From: Amphiura filiformis
Taxonomy: Eukaryota; Echinodermata; Ophiuroidea; Amphilepidida; Amphiuridae
DNA: 64,000 nucleotides
Assembly: GCF_039555335.1 (NCBI RefSeq)
Contig: NC_092631.1
Location: 12,461,701 to 12,525,700 of the forward strand
Direction: 5' to 3'
Below the pieces are notes generated by a model, which was not told the DNA's origin, made no database searches, and saw only the letters and a list, made by a program, of their open reading frames with translations. Below are positions 25,601-37,269 of this stretch, piece by piece (within the stretch, counting starts at the first letter, position 1; each line of letters begins with the position of its first letter). A program made the position numbers and the translations under genes.

Positions 25601-26554
25601 ACAGGCTAAACTGTAATATAATGCTATTCAAACATGCATGTATATAAATATTCAGCTTAATGAAACGATAAACAGTCAAAAAATGTACTTTTTTGGCACT
25701 GTATTCGTTAGACTGAATATTTATCATATATGCATGTTGAATGACATTTGTATCCACATATATTTCAGTTTTGGGCGAAGTTAAAAGCTTTTGGGACAAT
25801 GGATACTGCGAGCGCCATACGTTGGTACAAGAAAAAGCCCCTAATATTATTTAGATTCTTTACTTTTAAAGGCTTTTCTTTTTGTCCGTTATCATTTTAC
25901 AAAAACTATCCTTCATCATATTATATTTGTCGCTCTATTAATTTTTGCCAATGTCCTATTCTTCTTTTTTTCTGTATGTCTACCTATATTTTACTTTCTA
26001 TACTTACTATAAGTTTCTTTGAAGCGCTTTAATAAATTTCAGTCATAAAATGTAATTTAAGCCTACTCCTGCCGACTATGATTATATTTACACGATATAC
26101 TCGTTGCAAATACCACATACGTTTTTGATGCAAACGATGAAAATGATTAAAGTTTTGTTTTTTTCTTCTAAAAATTAGCTTTTTTTTTTTAATTTTAAGT
26201 ATTTTTTTCCCAAAATCACTCTTTTAAAAGACTTCAATCAATTCCTGTCAACAAATATCATGTATTTCTGGTGATTAAATCACTACTCTTTCAAAATAAA
26301 ACGTCATTTTACGCAAAATACGTAGTTGGCATAGGCTAATAATGTTCAGAACGCACTGTAAAATACATGATATTGCGTATAAAAGCGTGACCGTATCCCT
26401 AAATCACATGAGGAAAATGCAATAATTTTTATATAAGTGAAAAGATAAATAGTTTCTCCGTTTTCATGTAAAATTTGATGAAAATCCAAGCTATGGTTGA
26501 GGAGATATGGGCCAAAACACACATTTTAAAATTAGATTTTGTGTACCTTAGAGA

Positions 26555-26829
26555 CAATGCTGGCCATAAGTGTTGGGACGGTTTGATAGGGTAATGTAAA
26601 TAAGCCCCCCACTCCCCCGATCAATGTTGAATTCGACTTTTTTGGTCACACGAGCCTTGTGGCACCCAACATTGATTGGTGGGGAAGGGGAGGGTTGGGG
26701 TGTTAGGAAAGTGTTTAGGCTTGACACCAAAGAAACCTCCACTTTATCACGTTAATAATAACGGAAATAAGGTCATACTATAGTGTACGTTTTCCATAAG
26801 TGTCCCAACACATTTTGGCCATGGTTGTA
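26555..26829. mobile_element. Tc1-like MITE, copy 2
   Basis: Identical as read to copy 1 over 275 bp, but the flanks are unrelated, so this is two insertions, not a segmental duplication. The left TA has become GA. Confidence 0.82.
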
Positions 26830-27360
26830 GACTTCTGAAGCAATAATTAGTCCTTGACAAGTTATCATGCAGATGTACATGTACGTAATTGCTTTTGAGT
26901 CAAATGGATCTTTGTGTGAAAAATTATTCATTAGGCTAAAAAAAAATATGTTTGGTTGTCCTTAACCGACCGACCCAAAAATTGGAAATCTTGGGTCGGT
27001 TTTTTTTTTCAATCACTGCAGAATTTGAGAAAAGTCTGGTGACATGCATTTGCCCCTAACTTTGTTAATTTTTGCCCTCAACTAAATTTCATTTGATATT
27101 CTGATTAAATGGGGGCCACTGACCAGTAATAAATACTTTATTGTCCAATTTGCTGGAGTTGGTGGATAATATATCAAACACTAACTTACAAGTATATCTC
27201 ATCAAAGTTGTCTGATCTCAAATTCTCAATTAGCTTACTATGGGGCTGATCCAGGGCAGATCAGGCCTAATACGTGTGTGCGTGAAAACGCTCACTCATA
27301 TATATTCAAAACATGACTCCTACCAAACGCAGCTCAAAATAGTCTACACTTTATATGTAT

Positions 27361-27520
27361 AAAAGGTGAATTCAAATTTGCCATCAAACTGCATTATCTT
27401 ATACAAATTTAAAGCCCTTGAGTAAAGAAAGCCAAAACTGACTGCTGTTTTGTCAGCAGCACTTTCCGTAGCAAAGTTACATCTTGTCAAAGATTGACTT
27501 TCATCAAAAACATCCAGCCA
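27361..27520. repeat. Dispersed repeat shared with 59606-59765
   Basis: Both contain GGTGAATTCAAATTTGCCAT, AAAGCCCTTGAGTAAAGAAA and CAAAGATTGACTTTCATCAA in the same order and strand. Confidence 0.85.
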
Positions 27521-27680
27521 ACATTTAATGCATCAATTAAAAAACAAAACAGCATTGTCTCATGATAGAACAGCTTTTCTATGTGGAACTGCTCAAAATC
27601 CCTCTAAAATTCCATGTGCAATTCTCTCATCACAAAAATAAATTTGGGTCAAGTGAAGTACAATGTATAGATAGACAACA

Positions 27681-28726
27681 TACCGTATTGTTTGTAATAA
27701 ACGCTCCCCCTCTAATAAACGCCCTCCCCCTACAATATTTCCGTGAAAAATTGACAAAAAAATGCAAACATTTCCATTTCCATGTCATATCGTGTGATGA
27801 GTAGGCTTTTAAAAAACTTCCATCAGTCATGCAGTGGGGATCGCTAAATTGCATGGACAAAACCTATGACTCAAACTTCCATCCATTTCATTGTAAATTA
27901 TGGTAGAATTTCACCAGATTCTTGCTTGATGATTAGGCTTAGAGAAAAACCAAAAATGCGAGATGGCAGCTTCAAAATGCGAGAAAAAGTGTGATTTAAG
28001 CGCCAAAATATGCCAAAATTGGCAACAAAAAAAACTTCCGACCCGCTAAAAAATTGAGGGCAGTATTTCTTCCCTGTTTTGACTCCATAACCTAAACAAA
28101 TAGGCGACCGGACTGTCATCAAAAATACACAAATATTGTATAAATCAGCTTTTAAAAGGTTTGAGTAGTAAATACAGAATATTTTAACTTGTGTTGTTGC
28201 TTGGGATGTGCTGGAAAATGAACTGTTTTTGTAAATTCAGACTGGAAAATCAGGTCAAACTTAAATTTTTAGTTGCAATGGACAATGGTTGTCGAATTCT
28301 GCAACCATGTGCCACAGAAATAGATTTTTGTGGTAGAAATGAATCTTTTAAAAGCGAGAAAAGTACTAAAAAGCGAGATTCACAGCGAGAAATGCGAGAT
28401 ACTGCGTTTTCTCAAAAGCATATTATTAATGATGCACTTAACGGGTGTAATCTTTGTTGCATTACATGTAGTCCTGCCAGCAAGACTTCAGTCTTAAAAA
28501 TTTAACATAATGACATGTACGGACCTGAATCAGTAATCAGATAATGTCATAATGTTAAATAAAGATTACCGTACTGAGTTACAGTTACTGGAACTAGCAT
28601 TACATGTACCACGAAAATGTTATTTTCCACTCGATTTCTGTGGGCGACGCCATGGAAATAGTGTTAGTATAGTCATAAATCCCTCTTTTCTACAGGAGCA
28701 ATTGAACTAGATTATGGTCGTGCGCC
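27681..28726. mobile_element. Second copy of the TACCGTATTG MITE, interrupted and truncated
   Basis: Starts with the same 24-bp end and follows the 22.5-kb copy to about 27938. An unrelated GCGAGA-rich segment of about 490 bp then intervenes to about 28430, after which homology resumes (GATGCACTTAACGGGTGTAAT, CTTTTCTACAGGAGCA). It stops near 28726 without its right end. Confidence 0.75.
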
Positions 28727-29536
28727 ATGAATTGGGGACCAAATGCGTTACATACTAGTTAGAAAATTGAAAAATTTTCATGTTTTTGTACTTCGACTCA
28801 TCTAATTCATAAACTGTTCTTCAAAACCCTATAAAACTATATCACTGGATAGCTTAGGGTACCAGGAATACACAGCAAACAATTGGTCAATATACAGGGT
28901 GCCACAAATGTCATATAGGGTCATTAGGGTGGAAAAGTTAAATTTTGGTTCAAAAAGTATAAAATTTTGTTCCTCTCTTATTTACTAACATAAATACCTG
29001 TTCTGCTAAAACCCTATTAATTTAAAGGTGCTAATAACATTGTAGGCTGCCAAAAACAGCAAACTTGTAATGATGAGTTATGTTGCCCAACTGAGATACA
29101 GGGTGTTCAAAAGTCGTACATAATTTTTATGATTTTTATTACATAATCAATCAAAACTTTTTTTCCTTCATGACCTACACAAAAACCAATGGCATATTTG
29201 AATTCCTCATCAAATTTCCATCCAAAAAATGTAAACTTTTACAGCAGTAGGGTAACTCCTTCAAGAAATATGACATTTGGAACATTTTGAAGCATAAATG
29301 AATACTTTTAACACAGTAACGTATCTAGGAAAAGCCTAGAATCCATGACACAGAATACAACACACTTGCAACAAATTAATTTAAACTTAGCTTGGAGTAA
29401 AACTGGTCACATTTCAAACTAGACATAAATACCAAAACAATGGTACATAATCCATCTCAATACCTTGCTGGGTTATGAAGTTACAGTAAAAAATATATTT
29501 GTGAGGCGCTAAAAATTAACATTCCCTATACTTTAA

Positions 29537-29819
29537 CCCTAACCCTATGCGTGGTTTTTGTGCTATCGGAAGGGAAAGAAGGAACGAAAAAGGAGAGAAG
29601 ATGAAGAAGAAAGTCACTTGGCACCCGGGATTCGAGCCTGGGACCCCTCGCATGCCACGCAGAAGATCCCCAGCATGTAGCTACACAGGTGGCGTTGGCC
29701 CGACCAGCGATTCCCTGGGTATATATGACTTTGTCTGATTGCGTCATCAAGTCCCGTGGAATCCGTGCACGCAGGGCGGTTTTAATAGTGAGCTTTAGTG
29801 AGTCCTAGTTGGGTTAGGG
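29537..29819. mobile_element. TTAA/CCCTAACCC MITE with tRNA-like core, copy 1
   Basis: Flanked by TTAA at 29533-29536 and 29820-29823; ends CCCTAACCCTA / TGGGTTAGGG. TTAA target plus CCC...GGG termini is the piggyBac signature. The minus strand inside carries TGTAGCTACATGCTGGGG (A-box-like) and GGCTCGAATCCCGGG (B-box-like), about 50 bp apart. Confidence 0.75.
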
Positions 29820-29855
29820 TTAAGAAGGTATAGGAAAAACATGCATATAGCTTAA

Positions 29856-30139
29856 CCCTAACCCTACCCGTGGTTTTTGTGCTATCGGAAGGGAAAGAAG
29901 GAGCGAAAAAGGAGAGAAGATGAAGAAGAAAGTCACTTGGCACCCCGGGATTCGAGCCTGGGACCCCTCGCATGCCACGCAGAAGATCCCCAGCATGTAG
30001 CTACACAGGTGACGTTGGCCCGGCCAACGATTCCCTGGGTATATATGACTTTGTCTGATTGCGTCATCAAGTCCCGTGGAATCCGTGCACGCAGGGCAGT
30101 TTTAATAGTGAGGTTTAGTGAGTCCTAGTTGGGTTAGGG
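29856..30139. mobile_element. TTAA/CCCTAACCC MITE with tRNA-like core, copy 2
   Basis: Same structure, flanked by TTAA at 29852-29855 and 30140-30143, 36 bp after copy 1. The two 283-284-bp units differ at a handful of sites. The same tRNA-like A and B boxes are present. Confidence 0.75.
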
Positions 30140-30555
30140 TTAACACATGCCTCAACCGTAGGATCCTCAACCGTAGGATCCTCCACCCCTGACTTCACAT
30201 CGTTTGAATTGCAATATCTCAAGAAGTAAATAAAGCGTGAAGTTCTTTCTTTCCACAATTTGGGCTAGATAAATAAGCAACAAAATGAGACCAAAACTAG
30301 TTCAGTACCCCTCTCCATTCTTGAGATCTAGGACAAAACGTCCTGAATAAAATGAAAAAATGTAACGCCTCCACCTTTTCCAATACCCCAATTCATGACG
30401 TACAACCTTATTAATTTTTTTTTTCATTGACAATTCACTTCCAATAAACAAGTCGTAAAATTTCAGCTCAAATTACTTCGCGGCCTGCGAAATCGCGGTC
30501 GCGGTCACCATCTCTGGTTGTCGCATACGTTGGGGGGTCATGTGCCAAGTCGCGG

Positions 30556-30884
30556 TTAAATATTAAAGTGGGCCTTTGAAGTCAGCGTCTTGATGTTGAT
30601 GGTTTCTAGATTGGTCTTGTTGAAGGTCTTGACGTCAGGTGCGGTGCGTAGGTTCTGGTCGAGTTGGTTCCATTCGCGAAAAGTCTTTGGATATAGCGAG
30701 TGCCTATAACAGTCTTTGTTTGTGGTGATTATGTTGTAAGATAAGGCCCCCGATTGCCTGGTCCTGGGTTGACTGTATGAATTTGTATCTGCTGTAATCG
30801 CCAACAGTAAACCTGGCAGGTCTTTTTTGGATTCTTTCTAACTTATCCCCATCTGATTTGTGCTGTGGATCCGAGATCTTCTTC
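30556..30884 (-). pseudogene. LINE C-terminal fragment
   Basis: Minus-strand translation gives KLERIQKRPARFTVGDYSRY, then in another frame CYRHSLYPKTFREWNQLDQN and TAPDVKTFNKT. The CYRHS..PKT..EWN block is the usual end of Jockey/L2-type LINEs. It is frameshifted and abuts the AAG-tailed end of the next LINE. Confidence 0.7.
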
Positions 30885-31410
30885 TTCTTCTTCTTCCAGT
30901 TGTAGTGAAGGCTTCTTGAAAAGAAGATTACTCACTGCAGAGTGGTGGGTGCGCAGACATATGACGCAGACAAGAGATCACAGGTGCAAAATATGTACAG
31001 TAAAGTGCTGATTAAAAATTTGATGCTGTCTGCTATCTAGATGGAGCCGTCCCTCAATGCCGTCTTGAAGGCATCGAGTGTTGGGAAGGCTGCTGGATCC
31101 TTCTTTAAAGGGACCATTGAAAGAAAAACACATTTGGCATCAAAATAAAGCTAATAACATATAGAATCCATTTCTAAAATGATAAACGCAATTTTCCTTT
31201 ATTTTACCCCCCAAATCAGCAAATAAAGACAAAGCGCCCAATGTCGTGCCGTTCCGCCCAATTCATATGTGCGGAGACACGTGGCAACCCCTGTGACGTC
31301 AAAGTGGTTATCCTTTCCGCTGCATGGCAACACTGCATAGTCCAGACTTGGTCCAAACCAACGCATTAACGTGTTTACAGCAATGAACTTTTATGTGCCT
31401 TTTAGGCCTA

Positions 31411-33131
31411 ACAAGTATAATTTTTTATTAAAAAGGATATTATAATATAAATTACAAAGCTACAATGACTTCTATGATAGGCCTATATATAAATTCTAGC
31501 TAGGCCTACAAAATTGGCCAACAACGGGAAACATAAGTAGTTAGGCCTAGGCCTTCATATTGACAAAGTCAAAGCTGTCAGTGCTAGCTGCTCGGTGTTT
31601 GCAAGAGAGTATCATTTGTTTTGACTGAGACATTCTGATATATCAACTCTTTACTTATATTTCCTCTGAAATACCTGGTGATGGTGAGGATAGGAAAGAG
31701 AAGGCAATGATGTTTCGGGTTAGCCCATGACATGCGGTTTAATTTCTTTAGGCCTAATTAGCCTACCTCCCGAGCGTGCAGTCTAGGTTAGGCCGTATGA
31801 AATTAATATTTTGGTTCTCGTCCAGAGGATTTTCATGAATTAATGAGGGAGGGTGTTTTTTTTCAGTGTAAAATCAGCATTGTCTGCAGTTTTCGGTCTT
31901 TTCCAACAGTGCTCGAGGAAACGATGGCCTTTTTTTTTCAAATGTGAGATTCTGAGGATAAACCCCCTAGAGTAGGCCCTACCACAAAAAGACTTGGAAG
32001 TGGCCCTTGTTCTCTAATAAACTTATTTATAGGCCTATGTATGAAAAATTCATCAATCATTCCAAAGTCTAAAATAATTGGAAAAATCTATTTTAAAAAA
32101 TCGCTCCGTGTAGAGACACACTTATGGGACCAGGTTCAAAACAAAAGTCAGGCTCTGGAGAGCGAGTTGGTGCGGTTGTTTACTCGCCTTGCACCACTAC
32201 TGAGGTCCCGGGTTCAACTTCAAGCCCCTGGCGCGCGGCCCAAAGACTCATGTGAACTTGGTTTATCTCGATACAAGTATAATTTTTTATTAAAAAGGAT
32301 ATTATAATATAAATTACAAAGCTACAATGACTTCTATGATAGGCCTATATATAAATTCTAGCTAGGCCTACAAAATTGGCCAACAACGGGGAAACATAAG
32401 TAAGTTAGGCCTAGGCCTTCATATTGACAAAGTCAAAGCTGTCAGTGCTAGCTGCTCGGTGTTTGCAAGAGAGTATCATTTGTTTTGACTGAGACATTCT
32501 GATATATCAACTCTTTACTTATATTTCCTCTGAAATACCTGGTGATGGTGAGGATAGGAAAGAGAAGGCAATGATGTTTCGGGTTAGCCCATGACATGCG
32601 GTTTAATTTCTTTAGGCCTAATTAGCCTACCTCCCGGCGTGCAGTCTAGGTTAGGCCGTATGAAATTAATATTTTGGTTCTCGTCCAGAGGATTTTCATG
32701 AATTAATGAGGGAGGTGTTTTTTTCAGTGTAAAATCAGCATTGTCTGCAGTTTTCGGTCTTTTCCAACAGTGCTCGAGGAAACGATGACGCACTTTTTTT
32801 TTCAAATGTGAGATTCTGAGGATAAACCCCCTAGAGTAGGCCCTACCACAAAAAGACTTGGAAGTGGCCCTTGTTCTCTAATAAACTTATTTATAGGCCT
32901 ATGTATGAAAAATTCATCAATCATTCCAAAGTCTAAAATAATTGAAAAATCTATTTAAAAAAATCGCTCCGTGTAGAGACACACTTATGGGACCAGGTTC
33001 AAAACAAAAGTCAGGCTCTGGAGAGCGAGTTGGTGCGGTTGTTTACTCGCCTTGCACCACTACTGAGGTCCCGGTTCAACTTCAAGCCCCTGGCGCGCCC
33101 AAAGACTCATGTGAACTTGGTTTATCTCGAT
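31411..33131. repeat. Two tandem copies of an ~860-bp unit
   Basis: Copy 1 is 31411-32272 (862 bp), copy 2 32273-33131 (859 bp), differing mainly by small indels and a few substitutions. The unit is rich in TAGGCCTA and ends with a SINE-like segment. The junction cuts the SINE at GTTTATCTCGAT, so only copy 2 carries on into the SINE's 3' part. Confidence 0.9.
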
Positions 33132-33195
33132 CCCGCAGGTTTTCTTCGGGATCTCCAGTTTCCTCCTGCTTCTCAAAAATCGGTGATTAGTTGTT
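33000..33195 (+). mobile_element. tRNA-derived SINE (5' part also at 32140-32272)
   Basis: GCGAGTTGGTGCGG resembles a pol III A box and GGTTCAACTTC a B box, with tRNA-like spacing. The segment that follows, CAGGTTTTCTTCGGGATCTC then CCAGTTTCCTCCTGCTTCTC, resembles the conserved central part of many animal SINEs. The first copy has a GGGTTCAA B box; the second has lost a G. Confidence 0.55.
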
Positions 33196-33849
33196 TGGTT
33201 ATCAAAACTTCCTTCACCCAATGAAATTTGGGGAGCTGAAAAGATAATTGGTGGATGTTACAATCGAAGTGCGGCTAGATTTGCGACAGGTTCGGCAGCA
33301 TCCAGCCTAGATGATGCGATCTGATTGTAGGCCTACCATGGCAGCGAAATTACAGCGCTTTTAACCCTCCGAGATCTGGGAAAAGGCGTTATTATATAAA
33401 AGCCGAAAAAGCATATATGAAAATGAGAAACAAATTTGAAGATAAAGAACCACGAGAGGAACATATAAAGGCCACTCCTAACAATCATATGAACAATATT
33501 TACTGTCAGCCTTTAGTTTACGTTATGGAAATGCTTATAGGCCTAATCCAATCTCAACTCCCACTGATACTTGAAAGTGCAAAGTGTCCGAGCGTTTTAT
33601 CAAAGGTAGGCCTACAGTTACAAAGTTTATGTTGATTGGGTAAATCTTGTAAAATACAGCGCGCTGGCTGAATATTTCGTTTTTAGAAATGACTGACATC
33701 AATTTCGCATAGCCTAGGCCTACCCGGTCCTAACCATCCATGGATTAAAATAAGTGTAGGCCTATAATATTTCCCATTTGATGTTTGTAGCATAATAGGC
33801 TTTTTGAAGACCTATGTATGTTTGTAGGCGCTCCTCGTAATTTATTTTA

Positions 33850-35275
33850 AGAACAGCTTGCATGTCATGTTCTTCTGAACCAACTTCTTCATCTGTCGTT
33901 CAGCTACTGCCCCAGTGCCAGCGGCTCAAATAATATTGGCAAGTCTCCGTATAACACATGGTAGGCCTATAGGGGAATAAATTTGCAAAATAAAAGGGCC
34001 TAGGCCTACTTTGCATTGTTTGGGGTATGAAAATAAGCACTTTTGAAAGTTAACTTATGGAAGAAAAAGCCTTTTTTATACCAATTGTCAGGTTTTGGAA
34101 AAAATAATCATCTCTTGAATATTTTTTAAGGTAGGTCCTACGGAAAAAAATACATAGGCCTATAATAATAATACCCATGGGAGGTGCTCGCGCCGGCACA
34201 TCATCGGCAATTTATGTATTATGACAAATCTTGGCGATATTCCCTCAACATCGTCACTTTATCATAGGCTTAATAATAGGCATACTCAAAATTAGTTTTA
34301 TGGTTTTATATATGCCATGTAGAAGAACAGCTTGCATGTCATGTTCTTCTGAACCAACTTCTTCATCTGTCGTTCAGCTACTGCCCCAGTGCCAACGGCT
34401 CAAATAATATTGGCAAGTCTCCCGTATAACACATGGTAGGCCTATAGGGGAATAAATTTGCAAAATAAAAGGGCCTAGGCCTACTTTGCATTGTTTGGGG
34501 TATGAAAATAAGCACTTTTGAAAGTTAACTTATGGAAGAAAAAGCCTTTTTATACCAATTGTCAGGTTTTGGAAAAAATAATCATCTCTTGAATATTTTT
34601 TAAGGTAGGTCCTACGGAAAAAAATACATAGGCCTATAATAATAATACTCATGGGAGGTGCTCGCGCCGGCACATCATCGGCAATTTATGTATTGCGACA
34701 AATCTTGGCGATATTCCCCTCAACATCGTCACTTTATCATAGGCTTAATAATAGGCATACTCAAAATTAGTTTTATGGTTTTATATATATGCCATGTAGA
34801 AGAACAGCTTGCATGTCATGTTCTTCTGAACCAACTTCTTCATCTGTCATTCAGCTACTGCCCCAGTGCCAACGGCTCAAATAATATTGGCAAGTCTCCC
34901 GTATAACACATGGTAGGCCTATAGGGGAATAAATTTGCAAAATAAAAGGGCCTAGGCCTACTTTGCATTGTTTGGGGTATGAAAATAAGCACTTTTGAAA
35001 GTTAACTTATGGAAGAAAAAGCCTTTTTTATACCAATTGTCAGGTTTTGGAAAAAATAATCATCTCTTGAATATTTTTTAAGGTAGATCCTACGGAAAAA
35101 AATACATAGGCCTATAATAATAATACCCATGGGAGGTGCTCGCGCCGGCACATCATCGGCAATTTATGTATTGCGACAAATCTTGGCGATATTCCCCTCA
35201 ACATCATCACTTTATCATAGGCTTAATAATAGGCATACTCAAAATTAGTTTTATGGTTTTATATATGCCATGTAG
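33850..35275. repeat. Three tandem copies of a ~475-bp unit
   Basis: Units start at 33850, 34324 and 34801 (474, 477, 475 bp), each opening AGAACAGCTTGCATGTC. They are almost identical, indicating recent duplication or homogenisation. Each holds GGAGGTGCTCGCGCCGGCAC. Short open frames recur in each copy but show no coding character. Confidence 0.92.
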
Positions 35276-35571
35276 GGCCTACATAAAGTCATCGGAATCA
35301 TATCTTGGTCATGTTGACCGGGGGGTTGAATTTATGAATAAGTAAAATAGGAAGCTGCATGATGATTTAAAAAAACCAATTGATCGTCCCCGCCCGCTTC
35401 CTTTCGCATGGCATTGTAATTGAGGGAGTCTGAAATGTTCAATGGTATTTTCTTTATTATAAGGAAAACTTTCTTTTTTAAATGTTTCAAAAGTTAATAA
35501 TATTATCAATAGTTTAGATTTGCTTCTGTCCAATAAGCATTTCAATTTAGAGGCTTTGTTTTAATCATCAT

Positions 35572-36240
35572 TCATTCATTCATCTTTATTTCATTCAAAT
35601 ATAAAATATAACAGCACAACAATTAAACATATACATTGAATGGGGAGGTTCTCGGAAGGCCGGATGGCCTGTATTAAGAACCCCCTGTCCTAACAACAAC
35701 AAAAAGTTTCAAAATAACAACAGCAACAAAATATACCGCAAAATGTCAATACACAACCCACCCCCCTCATTTACCCTAACCAAAAAACCAACAAAAAAAG
35801 CCTGTTTTGTGATCAAGAATATGCAAAAAAAAATTACCGTGATAAATTCAATACTACATTAACTATATTACAGATAATACGATACACAATTAAATTACTT
35901 TAAGCCGTACAAAGGAAATTAGATAAAATACTAAATGTAATTAAGAATAATATTATCTTTCACTTTGGTTTTGAAATGCTTGATCGTCTTGATATTCTTT
36001 ATATGTTTCTCAAGTGAATTCCACTTAATTGGGCCCGCTGTTTTTAAGGTTTTATGAGCGAAATTCGTTTTAGATTTAGGAACCTGGTAATCTTCATTAT
36101 TTCTCGTGTGGTACTTGTGCAGAGTACTCTGCCTTACAAAATACTTTTGAAATGCTTCTGGAAGTTGATTTGTAAAATGTTTATACATAAAAGTACTTAA
36201 TTCAAGATCATAGGTATCGTAGACATTAAGTACTTTATAG
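35572..36240 (-). pseudogene. LINE 3' fragment nested in the 5.66-kb element
   Basis: Minus strand reads LNVYDTYDLELSTFMYKHF, then YHTRNNEDYQVPKSKTNFAH and GPIKWNSLEKHIKNI, typical of the last segment of a CR1/L2-type LINE protein. It ends in a short TGAATGAATGA tail at about 35570. It differs in sequence from the LINE that hosts the big insertion. Confidence 0.75.
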
Positions 36241-36886
36241 TTCTCAGAGAACCATCAAATAACAAGAGCCTCGATCCTATCATCCTCCTCTACAAATTAC
36301 ACAACTAGTAATAATGTCCGGGAATAATACATAGGCCTAAATGATCCATTTGCATTGTAAAAATAACTAATAAATGATAAATAAAAAGGCCCTCCACTTC
36401 CTCTTTTGATAACATGTGGACAATCAACTGGAATTTTGTTTTTACTTGACCTTTAAATAATTATAAGTGGTTGTATTACCATGATTATTGCATCTGATAT
36501 TTAGATCGCGATCGCTGTTGTCAAATTATCCCGCAAAAATATCAACGCAACACAAAACGCATAACCACAATGACATCATCAGGAAAGCGCCCAATTTTCT
36601 ACTTTTGATAATTGACGCGCGATGTAGCATCGGAAGGGGGTAAATCGAGTACGTTGTTTTCATTGTATTTTTATTTCTAAAATAGTTAGTTCTTCAATTG
36701 TTTCAGATATTGATTCTATATTTTATGGGGTTTATTTTGATACCAAATCATATTTTCTTTCAATGGTCCCTTTAAGGAATTCCAATCCCTACTTGTGCGT
36801 GGGAAGAAGGAAGAGAGGAACACTTGCGAGCTGCAGTACTCAAGCTTGGGTCTTATCAGGGACTTGTAGGCAATAGACTTAGGCAG

Positions 36887-37269
36887 AGTAAAAAAAAATA
36901 CATGTTTCTCGTCCGCGCCCTCCTCATTTTTTGAAGATTTTTCAAATTTCTTTTTATTTTGTAAACTTTCAGTTATAACTTGTAGAAAAAGATGTTTCAG
37001 AAGTTGAAACTTATTTTACGGCTTTGTAAATGCATAATACATCATTTAAGAAGAGTTTTGTGTTCACTAGAGGGGTCTACCTCTCAAAACAATAAAATAA
37101 AAAGGGCCTCCTCCTTTTTCTCAGATATCAATCTGTATGTCGAATACCCGAAACATGCTGCCAAATACAGGTATTTAGCGTCGTTTTTCAATAAGAAATA
37201 AAAAATAAAAAGCCCCTCATTCTCCTAATTTTTAAAAACCCGGACGAGAAACATGTTTTTATTTTTACT
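36887..37269. mobile_element. Palindromic MITE inserted in the LINE
   Basis: Inverted ends AGTAAAAAAAAATACATG and its near complement, both adjoining TTTCTCGTCCG. About 383 bp. The LINE protein resumes on each side (NNSTK ... YKSLIRP). No clear target duplication identified. Confidence 0.7.

Larger units (their letters stand above)
28727..30409. mobile_element. Possible 1.68-kb inverted-repeat element
   Basis: GGTCGTGCGCCATGAATTGGGG at the left and the complement of GGTTGTACGTCATGAATTGG at the right form 22-bp imperfect ends. It would explain why the TACCGTATTG MITE stops at 28726. The two CCCTAACCC units lie inside. The target duplication is unclear (TTA or TTAT). Confidence 0.4.
31109..36771. 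mobile_element. 5.66-kb non-autonomous TTAA element (Kolobok/T2-like termini)
   Basis: Flanked by TTAA at 31105-31108 and 36772-36775. Ends are inverted: AGGGACCATTGAAAGAAAA at the left, its complement at the right, with similarity over roughly 75 bp and weaker beyond. TTAAAGG termini match the published T2-MITE/Kolobok signature as I recall it. No transposase is visible. Cargo: a two-copy 860-bp repeat, a three-copy 475-bp repeat and a LINE fragment. Confidence 0.78.

Noticed and set aside
29610-30020. Functional tRNA genes
   Set aside because: A and B boxes are present, but a complete cloverleaf is not evident and the sequence occurs in two repeat units: tRNA-derived repeat.
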